A stretch of DNA of 7,432 nt. It comes from Alphaproteobacteria bacterium (GTDB lineage: Bacteria > Pseudomonadota > Alphaproteobacteria > Rhizobiales > Aestuariivirgaceae). The stretch's first letter is position 1. Every line of letters starts with the position of its first letter. Of this stretch, positions 1-5,791 are shown in pieces. The stretch spans positions 1-7,432 of the forward strand of contig JAGRLX010000309.1 of NCBI GenBank assembly GCA_020441605.1. The letters are read 5' to 3'. The translations under genes were made by a program, and so were the position numbers. A model generated the notes under the pieces. It made no database searches, was not told where the DNA came from, and worked only from the letters and a program-made list of their open reading frames with translations.

Positions 1-246
1 GATATGGGTCGACTTGCCGGTGCCATGATAGCCGGTCACCATGACGCGCCGGTTGTAGGCAAAGCCGGCGAGGATCGCCAATGTGGTCTCGCGGTTGAAC
101 AGATAGTCTTCATCGACGTCGGGCACATGCTCGGTGCGCTGCGAGAATGCCGGAACCTCGAGAGTGGAATCAAATCCAAACAGCTGCTTCACCGACACCT
201 TGATGTCGGGCATTCCGTTTGCCTCGCCGTTGAGCTTTGCGTTCAT
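1..246 (-). CDS. cobS: Cobaltochelatase subunit CobS, N-terminal part (cut by left edge)
   Basis: AAA+ ATPase subunit of the aerobic CobN-CobS-CobT cobaltochelatase, which uses ATP to insert cobalt into hydrogenobyrinic acid a,c-diamide in cytoplasmic cobalamin synthesis. Only the first 82 residues are present. They show the family's N-terminal stretch (MPDIKVSVKQLFGFD, then LEVPAFSQRTEHVPDVDEDYLF) and a perfect Walker A loop at residues 72-79 (GYHGTGKS) that runs to the window edge. The start at 246 gives an 11-residue leader before the conserved MPDIKVS; a second Met at residue 12 is an alternative start. A purine-rich stretch (GAAAGAAG) lies just upstream and may be the ribosome binding site. 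It lies 64 bases downstream of the J-domain gene on the same strand, and cobT probably follows beyond the left edge (inferred). No cobalamin riboswitch fits in the gap. Confidence 0.95.
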   Translation of the reverse strand, partial: MNAKLNGEANGMPDIKVSVKQLFGFDSTLEVPAFSQRTEHVPDVDEDYLFNRETTLAILAGFAYNRRVMVTGYHGTGKSTHI

Positions 247-278
247 GATCGCGTGTCTTCTTTCAGTTTGCGGGGCGG

Positions 279-307
279 GTTTTAGACGTTCAGGCGGGGT
301 CGGGCAA
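279..307 (-). promoter_or_regulatory. Possible sigma70-type promoter for cobS
   Basis: Read on the minus strand, TTGCCC (302-307) and TAAAAC (279-284) are separated by 17 bases. Each matches the consensus at 4 of 6 positions. It would start transcription about 25-30 bases before the cobS start codon. Elements this weak occur by chance, so cobS may simply be read through from the J-domain gene. Confidence 0.22.
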
Positions 308-310
308 GCT

Positions 311-913
311 TCAGCAGAAACCGCTTGCGCGCAGGTGGTCATAAGCCTGGATCACCGCTTTCAGGGTATCCTCGTTCACGCGGCTGCCGCCATTGGCATC
401 CGGATGCAAGCGCTTCACCAGGGTCTTGTACTGGGTCTTGACCTGTTCCGGCGTCGCCTGGTCATCGAGGCCCAAGGTCTGCAGAGCCTTCAACTCTGTA
501 TTGCGCAAGGCGCGGCCCGATGGGTGCCGTCCGGGCTGGCGTTCAACTCCGCCATTGATGCCGAAGGGATCACGCGACATGTTGACGGCCTTGCGGCGCA
601 TGCCGCTGACATTGCCGCTGGAATTGTTGCCGAGTTTCCAGGTCGGACGGTGGCCGAGGCGGGCTTCCTTCTGGAAGTCCGCCATCTCGTCGTCCTTCAT
701 GCCTTCAAAATAGTTGTAGGACTTGTTGTACTGCTGCACATGCTCGGTGCAGTAGTTGTAGAACTTGCCCTCGTGTCCACGGCCCATGGGTGCCTTGTGC
801 CGTGCCGGCCGCGGGCAATCCGGCCAGTCGCATTGGGGCACGGTCTCGCTGGCGCGCTTTTCGGCACCCGGCTTGACGCGGATCTTGTCGAAGTATTTTG
901 AATCGAGTTTCAT
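311..913 (-). CDS. J-domain (DnaJ-like) protein with N-terminal Cys/His cluster
   Basis: A 200-residue cytoplasmic protein with a C-terminal J domain (about residues 141-197), presumably a co-chaperone that stimulates an Hsp70. The diagnostic HPD tripeptide is at residues 170-172 in VKRLHPDANGG, preceded by the helix TPEQVKTQYKTLVKRL. There is no G/F region, DnaJ-type zinc domain or client-binding domain, so this is a type III J protein and not DnaJ itself. The N-terminal half contains C28-x4-C33 and C55-x2-H58, spaced like a metal-binding site, then the motifs YNKSYNYFEGM and GHRPTWKLG. The start (MKLDSKYFD) matches what I recall of rhizobial homologues next to cobS. It lies between cobS (same strand) and the divergent bolA fusion. 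No clear ribosome binding site precedes the start. The client is unknown; proximity to cobS may mean only shared transcription. Confidence 0.9.
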   Translation of the reverse strand: MKLDSKYFDKIRVKPGAEKRASETVPQCDWPDCPRPARHKAPMGRGHEGKFYNYCTEHVQQYNKSYNYFEGMKDDEMADFQKEARLGHRPTWKLGNNSSGNVSGMRRKAVNMSRDPFGINGGVERQPGRHPSGRALRNTELKALQTLGLDDQATPEQVKTQYKTLVKRLHPDANGGSRVNEDTLKAVIQAYDHLRASGFC

Positions 914-926
914 CGGACGTGATTAT
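898..926 (+). promoter_or_regulatory. Possible promoter of the bolA-GNAT fusion gene
   Basis: TTGAAT (898-903) and GATTAT (921-926) are 17 bases apart on the plus strand. Each matches the consensus at 4 of 6 positions. The -35 box lies in the first codons of the divergent J-domain gene, and the -10 box coincides with that gene's own -10 box on the other strand. The leader would be about 35 bases. This is a weak, pattern-based call. Confidence 0.28.
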
Positions 927-950
927 GGTGATCCCGAACAGGACTAGCAA
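922..950 (-). promoter_or_regulatory. Putative promoter of the J-domain gene (near-leaderless)
   Basis: On the minus strand, TTGCTA (945-950) and CATAAT (922-927) are separated by exactly 17 bases. CATAAT matches the -10 consensus at 5 of 6 positions and TTGCTA matches the -35 at 4 of 6. Only 8 bases separate the -10 box from the start codon at 913. The transcript would therefore begin at or within a few bases of the ATG, which fits the lack of a Shine-Dalgarno sequence. Confidence 0.4.
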
Positions 951-956
951 CCCCAC

Positions 957-963
957 GGAAAGA
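957..963 (+). promoter_or_regulatory. Ribosome binding site deciding the bolA-GNAT start
   Basis: GGAAAGA lies 6 bases before the ATG at 970. This supports 970 over the in-frame TTG at 898 and ATG at 925. Those would add residues without BolA similarity, and the TTG would overlap the divergent gene. Confidence 0.6.
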
Positions 964-969
964 CGCAAT

Positions 970-1701
970 ATGACACTTGGCCCCGTTGGACACAGAATAT
1001 CCGAAAAACTGGTGCAGGCTTTCGCACCCGCCTCGCTCGAAGTGATCGATGAGTCGCACCAGCACGTCGGGCATAGCGGGTCCAGGCCCGATGGTGAAAG
1101 CCATTTCCGCATCAAGATTGCCGCCAGCCAGTTCCGCGGCAAGAGCCGGGTCGAGCAGCATCGCATGGTCAATGCCGTGCTGGCGGAGGAATTGCGCGAA
1201 CGGGTCCATGCGCTGGCGATCCAATCGTCGGCGCCACCAGTCGAAGCTTCGACCGGGGCCAGCGAAATGGCGTTCGTCACTCTGGCCCAGGACGATCGCC
1301 GGCTGGTGGCGTTGCTCGCGGAAGCCGGTTTGCCAACCGGCGATCTTGACACCCAGGGCCTTTATTTCGTGGGTATCTTGGGGCCTGATGACTTGCTCCT
1401 GGCCTGTGGCGGGCTGGAGGTTCGGGGCGATGCCGCACTGATCCGCTCAATTGCCGTGGCAAGGGATGCCCGCAAGGCGGGGCTTGGTACGGCAATGACC
1501 TTCAAGCTCCTGGCCGAGGGGCGCAACCGGGGCGCGGCTGCGGCCTATCTTCTCACCGCCTCCGCGGCAGGTTTCTTCGGCAACCTCGGTTTTACGGCGG
1601 TGGCGCGCGAGCGCGTGCCGGCCGTCATTGCCCAAACCAGCCAATTCACGGGTGCTGCCTGCGCGTCGGCTCAGGCTATGGTTCATGTCCTGAGGCGCTA
1701 G
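970..1701 (+). CDS. BolA domain fused to ArsN2-like GNAT acetyltransferase
   Basis: A 243-residue two-domain protein in one open frame. Residues 1-87 are a complete BolA domain. It has LEVIDESHQHVGHSG (H30, H32, H35), FRGKSRVEQHRMVN, and the C-terminal VHAL with H80, the invariant histidine that ligates Fe-S clusters in BolA-glutaredoxin complexes. A Pro/Ala/Ser-rich linker (about 88-99) follows. Residues 100-243 form a GNAT domain with the acetyl-CoA loop R168-K-A-G171-L-G173, the strand LIRSIAVA, and AAYLLTASAAGFFGNLGF (189-208). The last stretch, and the VPAVIAQTSQF that follows, resemble the ArsN2 branch found near arsenic genes. Stand-alone BolA proteins are about 75-105 residues, so about 150 are extra here. 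A Met at residue 100 (base 1267), 8 bases after GGGG, could also start a separate GNAT product. No arsenic gene is visible nearby. Substrate and the reason for fusion are unknown. Domain calls are confident; function is inference. Confidence 0.9.
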   Translation: MTLGPVGHRISEKLVQAFAPASLEVIDESHQHVGHSGSRPDGESHFRIKIAASQFRGKSRVEQHRMVNAVLAEELRERVHALAIQSSAPPVEASTGASEMAFVTLAQDDRRLVALLAEAGLPTGDLDTQGLYFVGILGPDDLLLACGGLEVRGDAALIRSIAVARDARKAGLGTAMTFKLLAEGRNRGAAAAYLLTASAAGFFGNLGFTAVARERVPAVIAQTSQFTGAACASAQAMVHVLRR

Positions 1702-2779
1702 GCGGCGGCTGGCGCGGACCGCGCCGGTGGAAATAGACTTGGCGCGCGAACCATCGCATGGGAGCGGTGCCAATCGCCAGGTCATAGATCCAATTCGGCG
1801 GACCGGCGTCCATTACGCGGCGCAAGACGAGCTTCTTGCGAAAGGACGGCATTTCCCGGGCAATGACCTCTTCAGGCGGAGGACCCATGCGCAGCAGATG
1901 GTCGGCGATCAGTTGACCGGCGCGGCGGCCGTAGCGAAATGCGAGCCGGATACCGCCTCCAGTCAGGGGCGACACATGGCCCGCGGCATCGCCAATCAGC
2001 AGCACGTTGGGGGAGGCGAATGGCCGGACGGGTCCACCGCAGGGGATGAGGCCGCTGCGTCGCTCGCGAACTTTCGCCATGTCGTAGCCGAAGATGCCGG
2101 CCGTATGGGCGAGGAAGGCCTTCAGATCGGGCTTGACCTCGCTGTTGGTGGCAAGGCCCACTTGGAAGTAGCCGGGCGCGGGCGCCACCCAGGCGAGATA
2201 GCCACGCGCCCGCCGACTGTCGAGAAAGCAATGGAGGACGTCGGGATCAGCCTTCGGAAGATCGTCGTATTCGATCTCGAGACCGGTGAGAAAGCGGGTG
2301 TTGCGCCCGAGATCGAACAACCTGGCGACCGTCGAACGTGCGCCGTCGGCACCGACCAGATATCGCGTCTGCAGGCCGAACTGGGGCAAAAGAATCCCAT
2401 CGCTGACACGTTCAGCGCGCTCCAGCTTTTGACCGCAGAGGATTTCGGCGCCTGCCTGACGGGCCTCGCCGGCCAGCCAGCGGATGAGGCCCGCGGTATC
2501 AGTGGTGAGGAAGTAATAGTCGGCGGCATGCAGGTCGATATAGCGCAGCGAGGGCGCGTAGAGCCTGACATTGTGGATGGTGCGGGAAAACTGCGGCGGC
2601 GTGTCGACCTCGTCGCACGCCTCCTTCACCAGGATGCCGGTGGTATGGATTCGGGCACCGGGATCGGACTTGGCCTCGATGACGACGGTACGGAGACCAC
2701 GCAGTGCCGCGGCACGGGCACAGATCAGGCCAGCGAAACTGGCGCCGGCAATGACCAGGTCAACCGTCTTCAGGCTCAT
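1676..2779 (-). CDS. FAD-dependent oxidoreductase, geranylgeranyl reductase-like family
   Basis: A 367-residue flavoprotein of the p-hydroxybenzoate hydroxylase fold. The N-terminal dinucleotide-binding site VIAGASFAGL (9-18) departs from GxGxxG by a Ser at the middle Gly, and the acidic residue closing the fold is E35 in VVIEAK. The mid-protein motif is GADGARS (143-149). The second FAD motif, LIGDAAGHVSPLTGGGI (261-277), has the PLTGGG form seen in geranylgeranyl reductase-like enzymes (COG0644). No membrane segment is evident. The family reduces isoprenoid double bonds or hydroxylates aromatic compounds; the substrate cannot be read from this sequence. It is the last gene of the aroK-aroB-corC block. 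Its start overlaps the corC end by 20 bases, which suggests coupled translation (preceded only by a weak GGTGG). Its 3' end overlaps the convergent bolA-GNAT gene by 26 bases. The Pro-rich tail after residue 350 looks unconserved. Confidence 0.85.
   Translation of the reverse strand: MSLKTVDLVIAGASFAGLICARAAALRGLRTVVIEAKSDPGARIHTTGILVKEACDEVDTPPQFSRTIHNVRLYAPSLRYIDLHAADYYFLTTDTAGLIRWLAGEARQAGAEILCGQKLERAERVSDGILLPQFGLQTRYLVGADGARSTVARLFDLGRNTRFLTGLEIEYDDLPKADPDVLHCFLDSRRARGYLAWVAPAPGYFQVGLATNSEVKPDLKAFLAHTAGIFGYDMAKVRERRSGLIPCGGPVRPFASPNVLLIGDAAGHVSPLTGGGIRLAFRYGRRAGQLIADHLLRMGPPPEEVIAREMPSFRKKLVLRRVMDAGPPNWIYDLAIGTAPMRWFARQVYFHRRGPRQPPPSASGHEP
1711..1725. terminator. GC-rich hairpin just after the bolA-GNAT stop
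   Basis: A near-perfect inverted repeat, GGCGCGG-A-CCGCGCC, starts 10 bases after the bolA-GNAT stop codon. It would fold into a 6-bp all-GC stem with a 3-base loop. No T run follows on either strand, and it lies inside the last codons of the opposing oxidoreductase gene. It could slow or end transcription between the convergent genes, or be chance in GC-rich DNA. Confidence 0.22.
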
Positions 2780-4052
2780 CGGCCACCGATTTCACCGGAG
2801 TCATGCGGATGGCGGTCACCTGATGCTTGCGCTTCTTCAGCACCTCGAAACGGAAACCGTGAAAATTGAAGGTCTGCCCGACGTCGGGGATCATGCGGGC
2901 CTCGTGAATGACCAGGCCGGCGATGGTCGTCACTTCCTCGTCTGGCAGGTTCCAATCGAAGGCGCGATTGAGATCGCGGATGGGCACGGCGCCATCAACC
3001 AGGAAAGAACCATCGGGCTTCTGGCGCACGCCGCTGGCGACGGCGTCATGCTCGTCCTTGATGTCGCCGACGATCTCTTCGATGATGTCTTCGAGGGTGA
3101 TCAGCCCCTGCACCTCGCCGTATTCGTCGACGACGATGGCAAAGTGGGTCTTGCGCTTGAGGAAGGCATTGAGCTGATCGGGCAGTTCGCGGGTGTCGGG
3201 CACGAACCAGGCCGGTGTCAGAATGTCCTCGATGTCCACCTTGCGGGCATCGCCGTTGTGCTTCTGCAGGGCGGCGAACAGGTTCTTCGCATGCAGGACG
3301 CCGATAATGTTGTCGGGCGTATCTTTCCACACCGGGATCCGTGTGTGGCCACTCTTCAATACCTTTGCGATGATTTCCTCTGAGTCCTCCGCAATGTCTA
3401 TCATGGTCATCTTGGTGCGATGAACCATGATGTCGGAGACTTCGAGATCTTGCAGATCGAGGATGCCGCCCAGCATGTCGCGGTCCTTCTTCACCACCGC
3501 GCCTTCCTTGTGATGGAGGTCGATGGCGCCGCGTAGTTCCTCGTGGGCCGTCAAGACGTTCTGGGAGGCGTTGATGTCGACGCCGAAGATGCGGAGCACG
3601 CCCTTGACGATCACTTCAACGGTCATCACGATAGGGCCGAAGACCGCTACCAGGACACGGATGACGGGCGCAGCGGCCAGCGCCACGCGGTCGGGATTTG
3701 CGATGGCGTAAGTCTTGGGCAGAACTTCGCTGAAGATCAGCACGAGGATGGTCATGGCAGCCGACGCGATCAATGCGCCGCTGTCACCGAAGAGCCGTAC
3801 CAGCGCCACGGTGGCCAGCGCGGAAGCCGAGATATTGACCACATTGTTACCGAGCAGAAGGGCACCGATCAGGCGCTCGCGCATGCTGGTGAGAGCGAGG
3901 ACCGTTGCAGCCCGCCGGCTGCCGCGCCGTTCCAATTCGTTGATGCGGGCGCGGGAGGTGGCGGTCAGGGCCGTTTCCGACCCGGAGAAGAATGCCGAGA
4001 GTACGAGCAAAATCAGAATGGCGGCAATGGTCACGCCAAGATCGAGGCTCAT
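2760..4052 (-). CDS. CorC/HlyC family CNNM-CBS membrane protein
   Basis: A 430-residue inner-membrane protein. Residues 1 to about 185 form a CNNM (DUF21) domain with hydrophobic segments near 5-24, 61-85, 93-112 and 125-155. It carries the signatures FFSGSETALTA (21-31), LLLGNNVVNI (65-74) and SEVLPKTYA (108-116). Two CBS domains follow (about 205-265 and 272-332), with the typical DEYGEVQGLITLEDIIEEIVGD at the second. A CorC_HlyC domain (about 345-418) ends the protein. The architecture is complete. Relatives such as CorB/YfjD and CNNM proteins are linked to Mg2+ (and sometimes Co2+) efflux. The label hemolysin often given to them is historical and should not be taken as toxin function. The start overlaps the aroB stop as ATGA, with AGGAGA 12 bases upstream. 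The 3' end overlaps the oxidoreductase start. Confidence 0.94.
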   Translation of the reverse strand: MSLDLGVTIAAILILLVLSAFFSGSETALTATSRARINELERRGSRRAATVLALTSMRERLIGALLLGNNVVNISASALATVALVRLFGDSGALIASAAMTILVLIFSEVLPKTYAIANPDRVALAAAPVIRVLVAVFGPIVMTVEVIVKGVLRIFGVDINASQNVLTAHEELRGAIDLHHKEGAVVKKDRDMLGGILDLQDLEVSDIMVHRTKMTMIDIAEDSEEIIAKVLKSGHTRIPVWKDTPDNIIGVLHAKNLFAALQKHNGDARKVDIEDILTPAWFVPDTRELPDQLNAFLKRKTHFAIVVDEYGEVQGLITLEDIIEEIVGDIKDEHDAVASGVRQKPDGSFLVDGAVPIRDLNRAFDWNLPDEEVTTIAGLVIHEARMIPDVGQTFNFHGFRFEVLKKRKHQVTAIRMTPVKSVADEPEDG

Positions 4053-5185
4053 CGCTGGTTCATGTCTCCTGTAAGAAATTCAATCACGTCTTCATCCTTG
4101 ACGTCGCGGGCGATGAAGGTGTCGCCGATGGCGCGGGCGAGGATGAAGGTCAGCTTGCCGGCCTGAGCCTTCTTGTCCTGACGCATGATATCCACCAGGG
4201 CAGCGGGTGGGGGCAGGGCGCCGGAAATCTCTGAGACGTGGACCGGCAGACCAACTTCCTTCAGGTGGCGCGCCACGCGGTCGGCGGAACCCGCCGGGCA
4301 CAGGCCGCGATGCTCGGAAAAGCGAAAGGCTTGGACCATGCCGATGGCGACGCCCTCACCGTGCAGCAGGCGGCCCGAATAACCGGTTGCGGCTTCAAGC
4401 GCATGGCCAAAGGTATGGCCGAGATTGAGCAGGGCTCGCACGCCGGTCTCGGTTTCATCCTCTGCGACGATCCGCGCCTTTGCTTCGCAGGACTTGCGGA
4501 TGGCATGGACGCGGGCCTGAGGATCGCCGCGCATGATCAGCGGGGCGGAACCTTCCAGCCATTCGAAGAAACCAGCATCGCCGAGCAGGCCGTACTTGGC
4601 CACCTCGGCATAGCCTGCCGCGAGTTCGCGGCGGGGCAGGCTGTCGAGAAGGGCGATATCAGTGATCACCGCCACCGGTTGGTGGAACGCACCGATCAAG
4701 TTCTTGCCATGGGCCGAGTTAATGCCGGTCTTGCCGCCGACCGAACTGTCGACCTGGGCGAGGAGCGAGGTCGGAATCTGGATGAAATCAACGCCGCGCC
4801 GCAGGATGGCCGCGGCAAAGCCCGCCAGATCGCCGATCACACCGCCGCCCAACGCGATGATCCGGTCGCGGCGTTCAATGCCGGCGGCCAGCAGGCGGTC
4901 GCATAAAGCAGCGAGGTGTTGGAAGCTCTTGGTTCCCTCGCCCGGAGGCAGAACGATGGCGGTGGACGAAATGCCCTGTGCGGCTAGCGCAGCCTGGAGC
5001 GCTGGAAGATGGGCCCTCGCCACGTTTTCATCGGTTACGATGGCCGTCATCGGCCGCTTGAGCAGTGGAGCGATGATCTCACCGGCACGCGCGAGCAGAC
5101 CTTCGCCAATGGCAATTTCGTAACTACGGTCGCCCAGGGCCACAGGCACAGTTTCGGCGGGGGCGGACATGTCGTGCTCAGTCAT
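4049..5185 (-). CDS. aroB: 3-dehydroquinate synthase
   Basis: Converts 3-deoxy-D-arabino-heptulosonate 7-phosphate to 3-dehydroquinate, the second step of the shikimate pathway, in the cytoplasm with NAD+ and a divalent metal. It has 378 residues, near the usual length. NAD-site motifs are PGEGTKS (81-87) and GGGVIGDLAGF (113-123). Substrate and metal motifs are DSSVGGKTGIN (146-156), KNLIGAFHQP (161-170), AGYAEVAKYGL with metal ligand E194, LNLGHTFGHALE with H257, and HGEGVAIGM with H275. QDKKA near 336-340 supplies the conserved late lysines. The start at 5185 overlaps the aroK stop by 8 bases. A second Met at residue 6 (5170) is possible, and neither has a strong Shine-Dalgarno sequence. 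The end overlaps the CorC-like gene by 4 bases. The adjacent aroK-aroB pair is the common bacterial arrangement. Confidence 0.98.
   Translation of the reverse strand: MTEHDMSAPAETVPVALGDRSYEIAIGEGLLARAGEIIAPLLKRPMTAIVTDENVARAHLPALQAALAAQGISSTAIVLPPGEGTKSFQHLAALCDRLLAAGIERRDRIIALGGGVIGDLAGFAAAILRRGVDFIQIPTSLLAQVDSSVGGKTGINSAHGKNLIGAFHQPVAVITDIALLDSLPRRELAAGYAEVAKYGLLGDAGFFEWLEGSAPLIMRGDPQARVHAIRKSCEAKARIVAEDETETGVRALLNLGHTFGHALEAATGYSGRLLHGEGVAIGMVQAFRFSEHRGLCPAGSADRVARHLKEVGLPVHVSEISGALPPPAALVDIMRQDKKAQAGKLTFILARAIGDTFIARDVKDEDVIEFLTGDMNQR
4065..4070 (-). promoter_or_regulatory. Ribosome binding site of the CorC-like gene, inside aroB
   Basis: Read on the minus strand, AGGAGA lies within the last codons of aroB, 12 bases before the corC-like ATG at 4052. 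Together with the ATGA stop/start overlap it indicates coupled, independently supported re-initiation. Confidence 0.55.
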
Positions 5186-5765
5186 GGGTCAAACGGTCCC
5201 ATCCTGTCCAGTGGGCCAAAGCCCGGATCACGTCGTTCACCATCTGGCCGTGCTGGACGTCGCGGCTGGTGACCGTGACATCAGCTTCGGCATAGACCGG
5301 ATAGCGCTTCTCGATAAGACCGCGCATGACCTTTTCCGGGTCATCCGCCTGTAGCAAGGGGCGGCCCGGCCGCTTCATGACGCGCTTCATGAGGAGCGGC
5401 AATTCGGCCTTGAGCCAGACCGAAACACCCTGCTGACGGATGCTGGACCTGGTTTCGTCGTTCATGAAGGCGCCACCGCCGGTGGCCAGGACCTGGCAGC
5501 CGTCGCCGAGCAGCCTGGCGATGACCCGGCGCTCGCCCTCGCGGAAATAGGCCTCGCCGTGGTCGGCAAAGATTTCAGGAATGGCCTTTCCCGCGGCCAC
5601 TTCGATTTCATGGTCGGCATCGACGAAGGGAATGCCCAGCTTTTCGGCCAGCCGCCTTCCGACGCTGGTCTTTCCGGCTCCCATCAATCCGACAAGCACG
5701 ATGGGATGGTTCCCTAGCTTCTCGCGAACTGATTCAGCCTCCTTCGCAATGGAACGGCGTGCCAT
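5178..5765 (-). CDS. aroK: Shikimate kinase
   Basis: Phosphorylates shikimate at the 3-hydroxyl with ATP, the fifth step of the shikimate pathway. A 195-residue P-loop kinase, slightly longer than the 170-180 typical because of a short charged N-terminal extension and a C-terminal tail. It has Walker A GLMGAGKTS (26-34), the shikimate-binding DADHEIE (49-55, D51), FREGERR (74-80), GGGA (96-99), the lid R135 in RPGRPLL, and R154 in the EKRYPVYAEAD stretch. All expected catalytic residues are visible. The start at 5765 is preceded by GAGG 9 bases upstream. It is the first gene of the leftward block and diverges from the small membrane protein/xerD/accA set. Confidence 0.97.
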   Translation of the reverse strand: MARRSIAKEAESVREKLGNHPIVLVGLMGAGKTSVGRRLAEKLGIPFVDADHEIEVAAGKAIPEIFADHGEAYFREGERRVIARLLGDGCQVLATGGGAFMNDETRSSIRQQGVSVWLKAELPLLMKRVMKRPGRPLLQADDPEKVMRGLIEKRYPVYAEADVTVTSRDVQHGQMVNDVIRALAHWTGWDRLTHD

Positions 5766-5774
5766 TCAGTCAAA

Positions 5775-5778
5775 CCTC
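5775..5778 (-). promoter_or_regulatory. Ribosome binding site of aroK
   Basis: Read on the minus strand, GAGG (within TTGAGGT) is 9 bases before the aroK ATG at 5765 and supports that start. Confidence 0.5.
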
Positions 5779-5791
5779 AAGTGTGGTCCTG

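Noticed and set aside
247..310. Cobalamin riboswitch before cobS
   Set aside because: The 64-base gap is far too short for a cobalamin aptamer and contains no B12-box-like sequence that I can see.
134..901. Plus-strand open frame (255 residues) opposite cobS and the J-domain gene
   Set aside because: Runs antisense through two recognisable genes; the hydrophobic stretch is the complement of J-domain codons.
898..969. Longer BolA-GNAT protein starting at TTG 898 or ATG 925
   Set aside because: The extra 15-24 residues have no BolA similarity, the TTG start overlaps the divergent gene, and ATG 970 has a well-placed GGAAAGA.
705..1352. Minus-strand open frame running from the J-domain gene into the BolA region
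   Set aside because: Ser/Arg-rich translation, out of frame with the J-domain gene and antisense to bolA; no ribosome binding site or motif.
1727..2869. Long plus-strand open frame (380 residues) opposite the FAD oxidoreductase
   Set aside because: Antisense shadow of a high-GC gene. The translation has no recognisable domain, while the minus strand carries complete FAD motifs.
2571..3383. Plus-strand open frame across the oxidoreductase/corC junction
   Set aside because: Spans the boundary of two clear minus-strand genes and shows no family features; the hydrophobic and acidic runs are complements of corC codons.
2760..4052. Hemolysin toxin annotation for the CNNM-CBS protein
   Set aside because: The CNNM plus paired CBS plus CorC_HlyC architecture belongs to ion-transport-associated membrane proteins; hemolysin is a historical label.
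3543..4166. Plus-strand open frame opposite the CorC-like gene
   Set aside because: His/Asp/Gly-rich low-complexity translation typical of antisense to membrane-protein codons.
4238..4906. Plus-strand open frame (222 residues) opposite aroB
   Set aside because: aroB motifs are continuous on the minus strand; the antisense product has no motif of its own.
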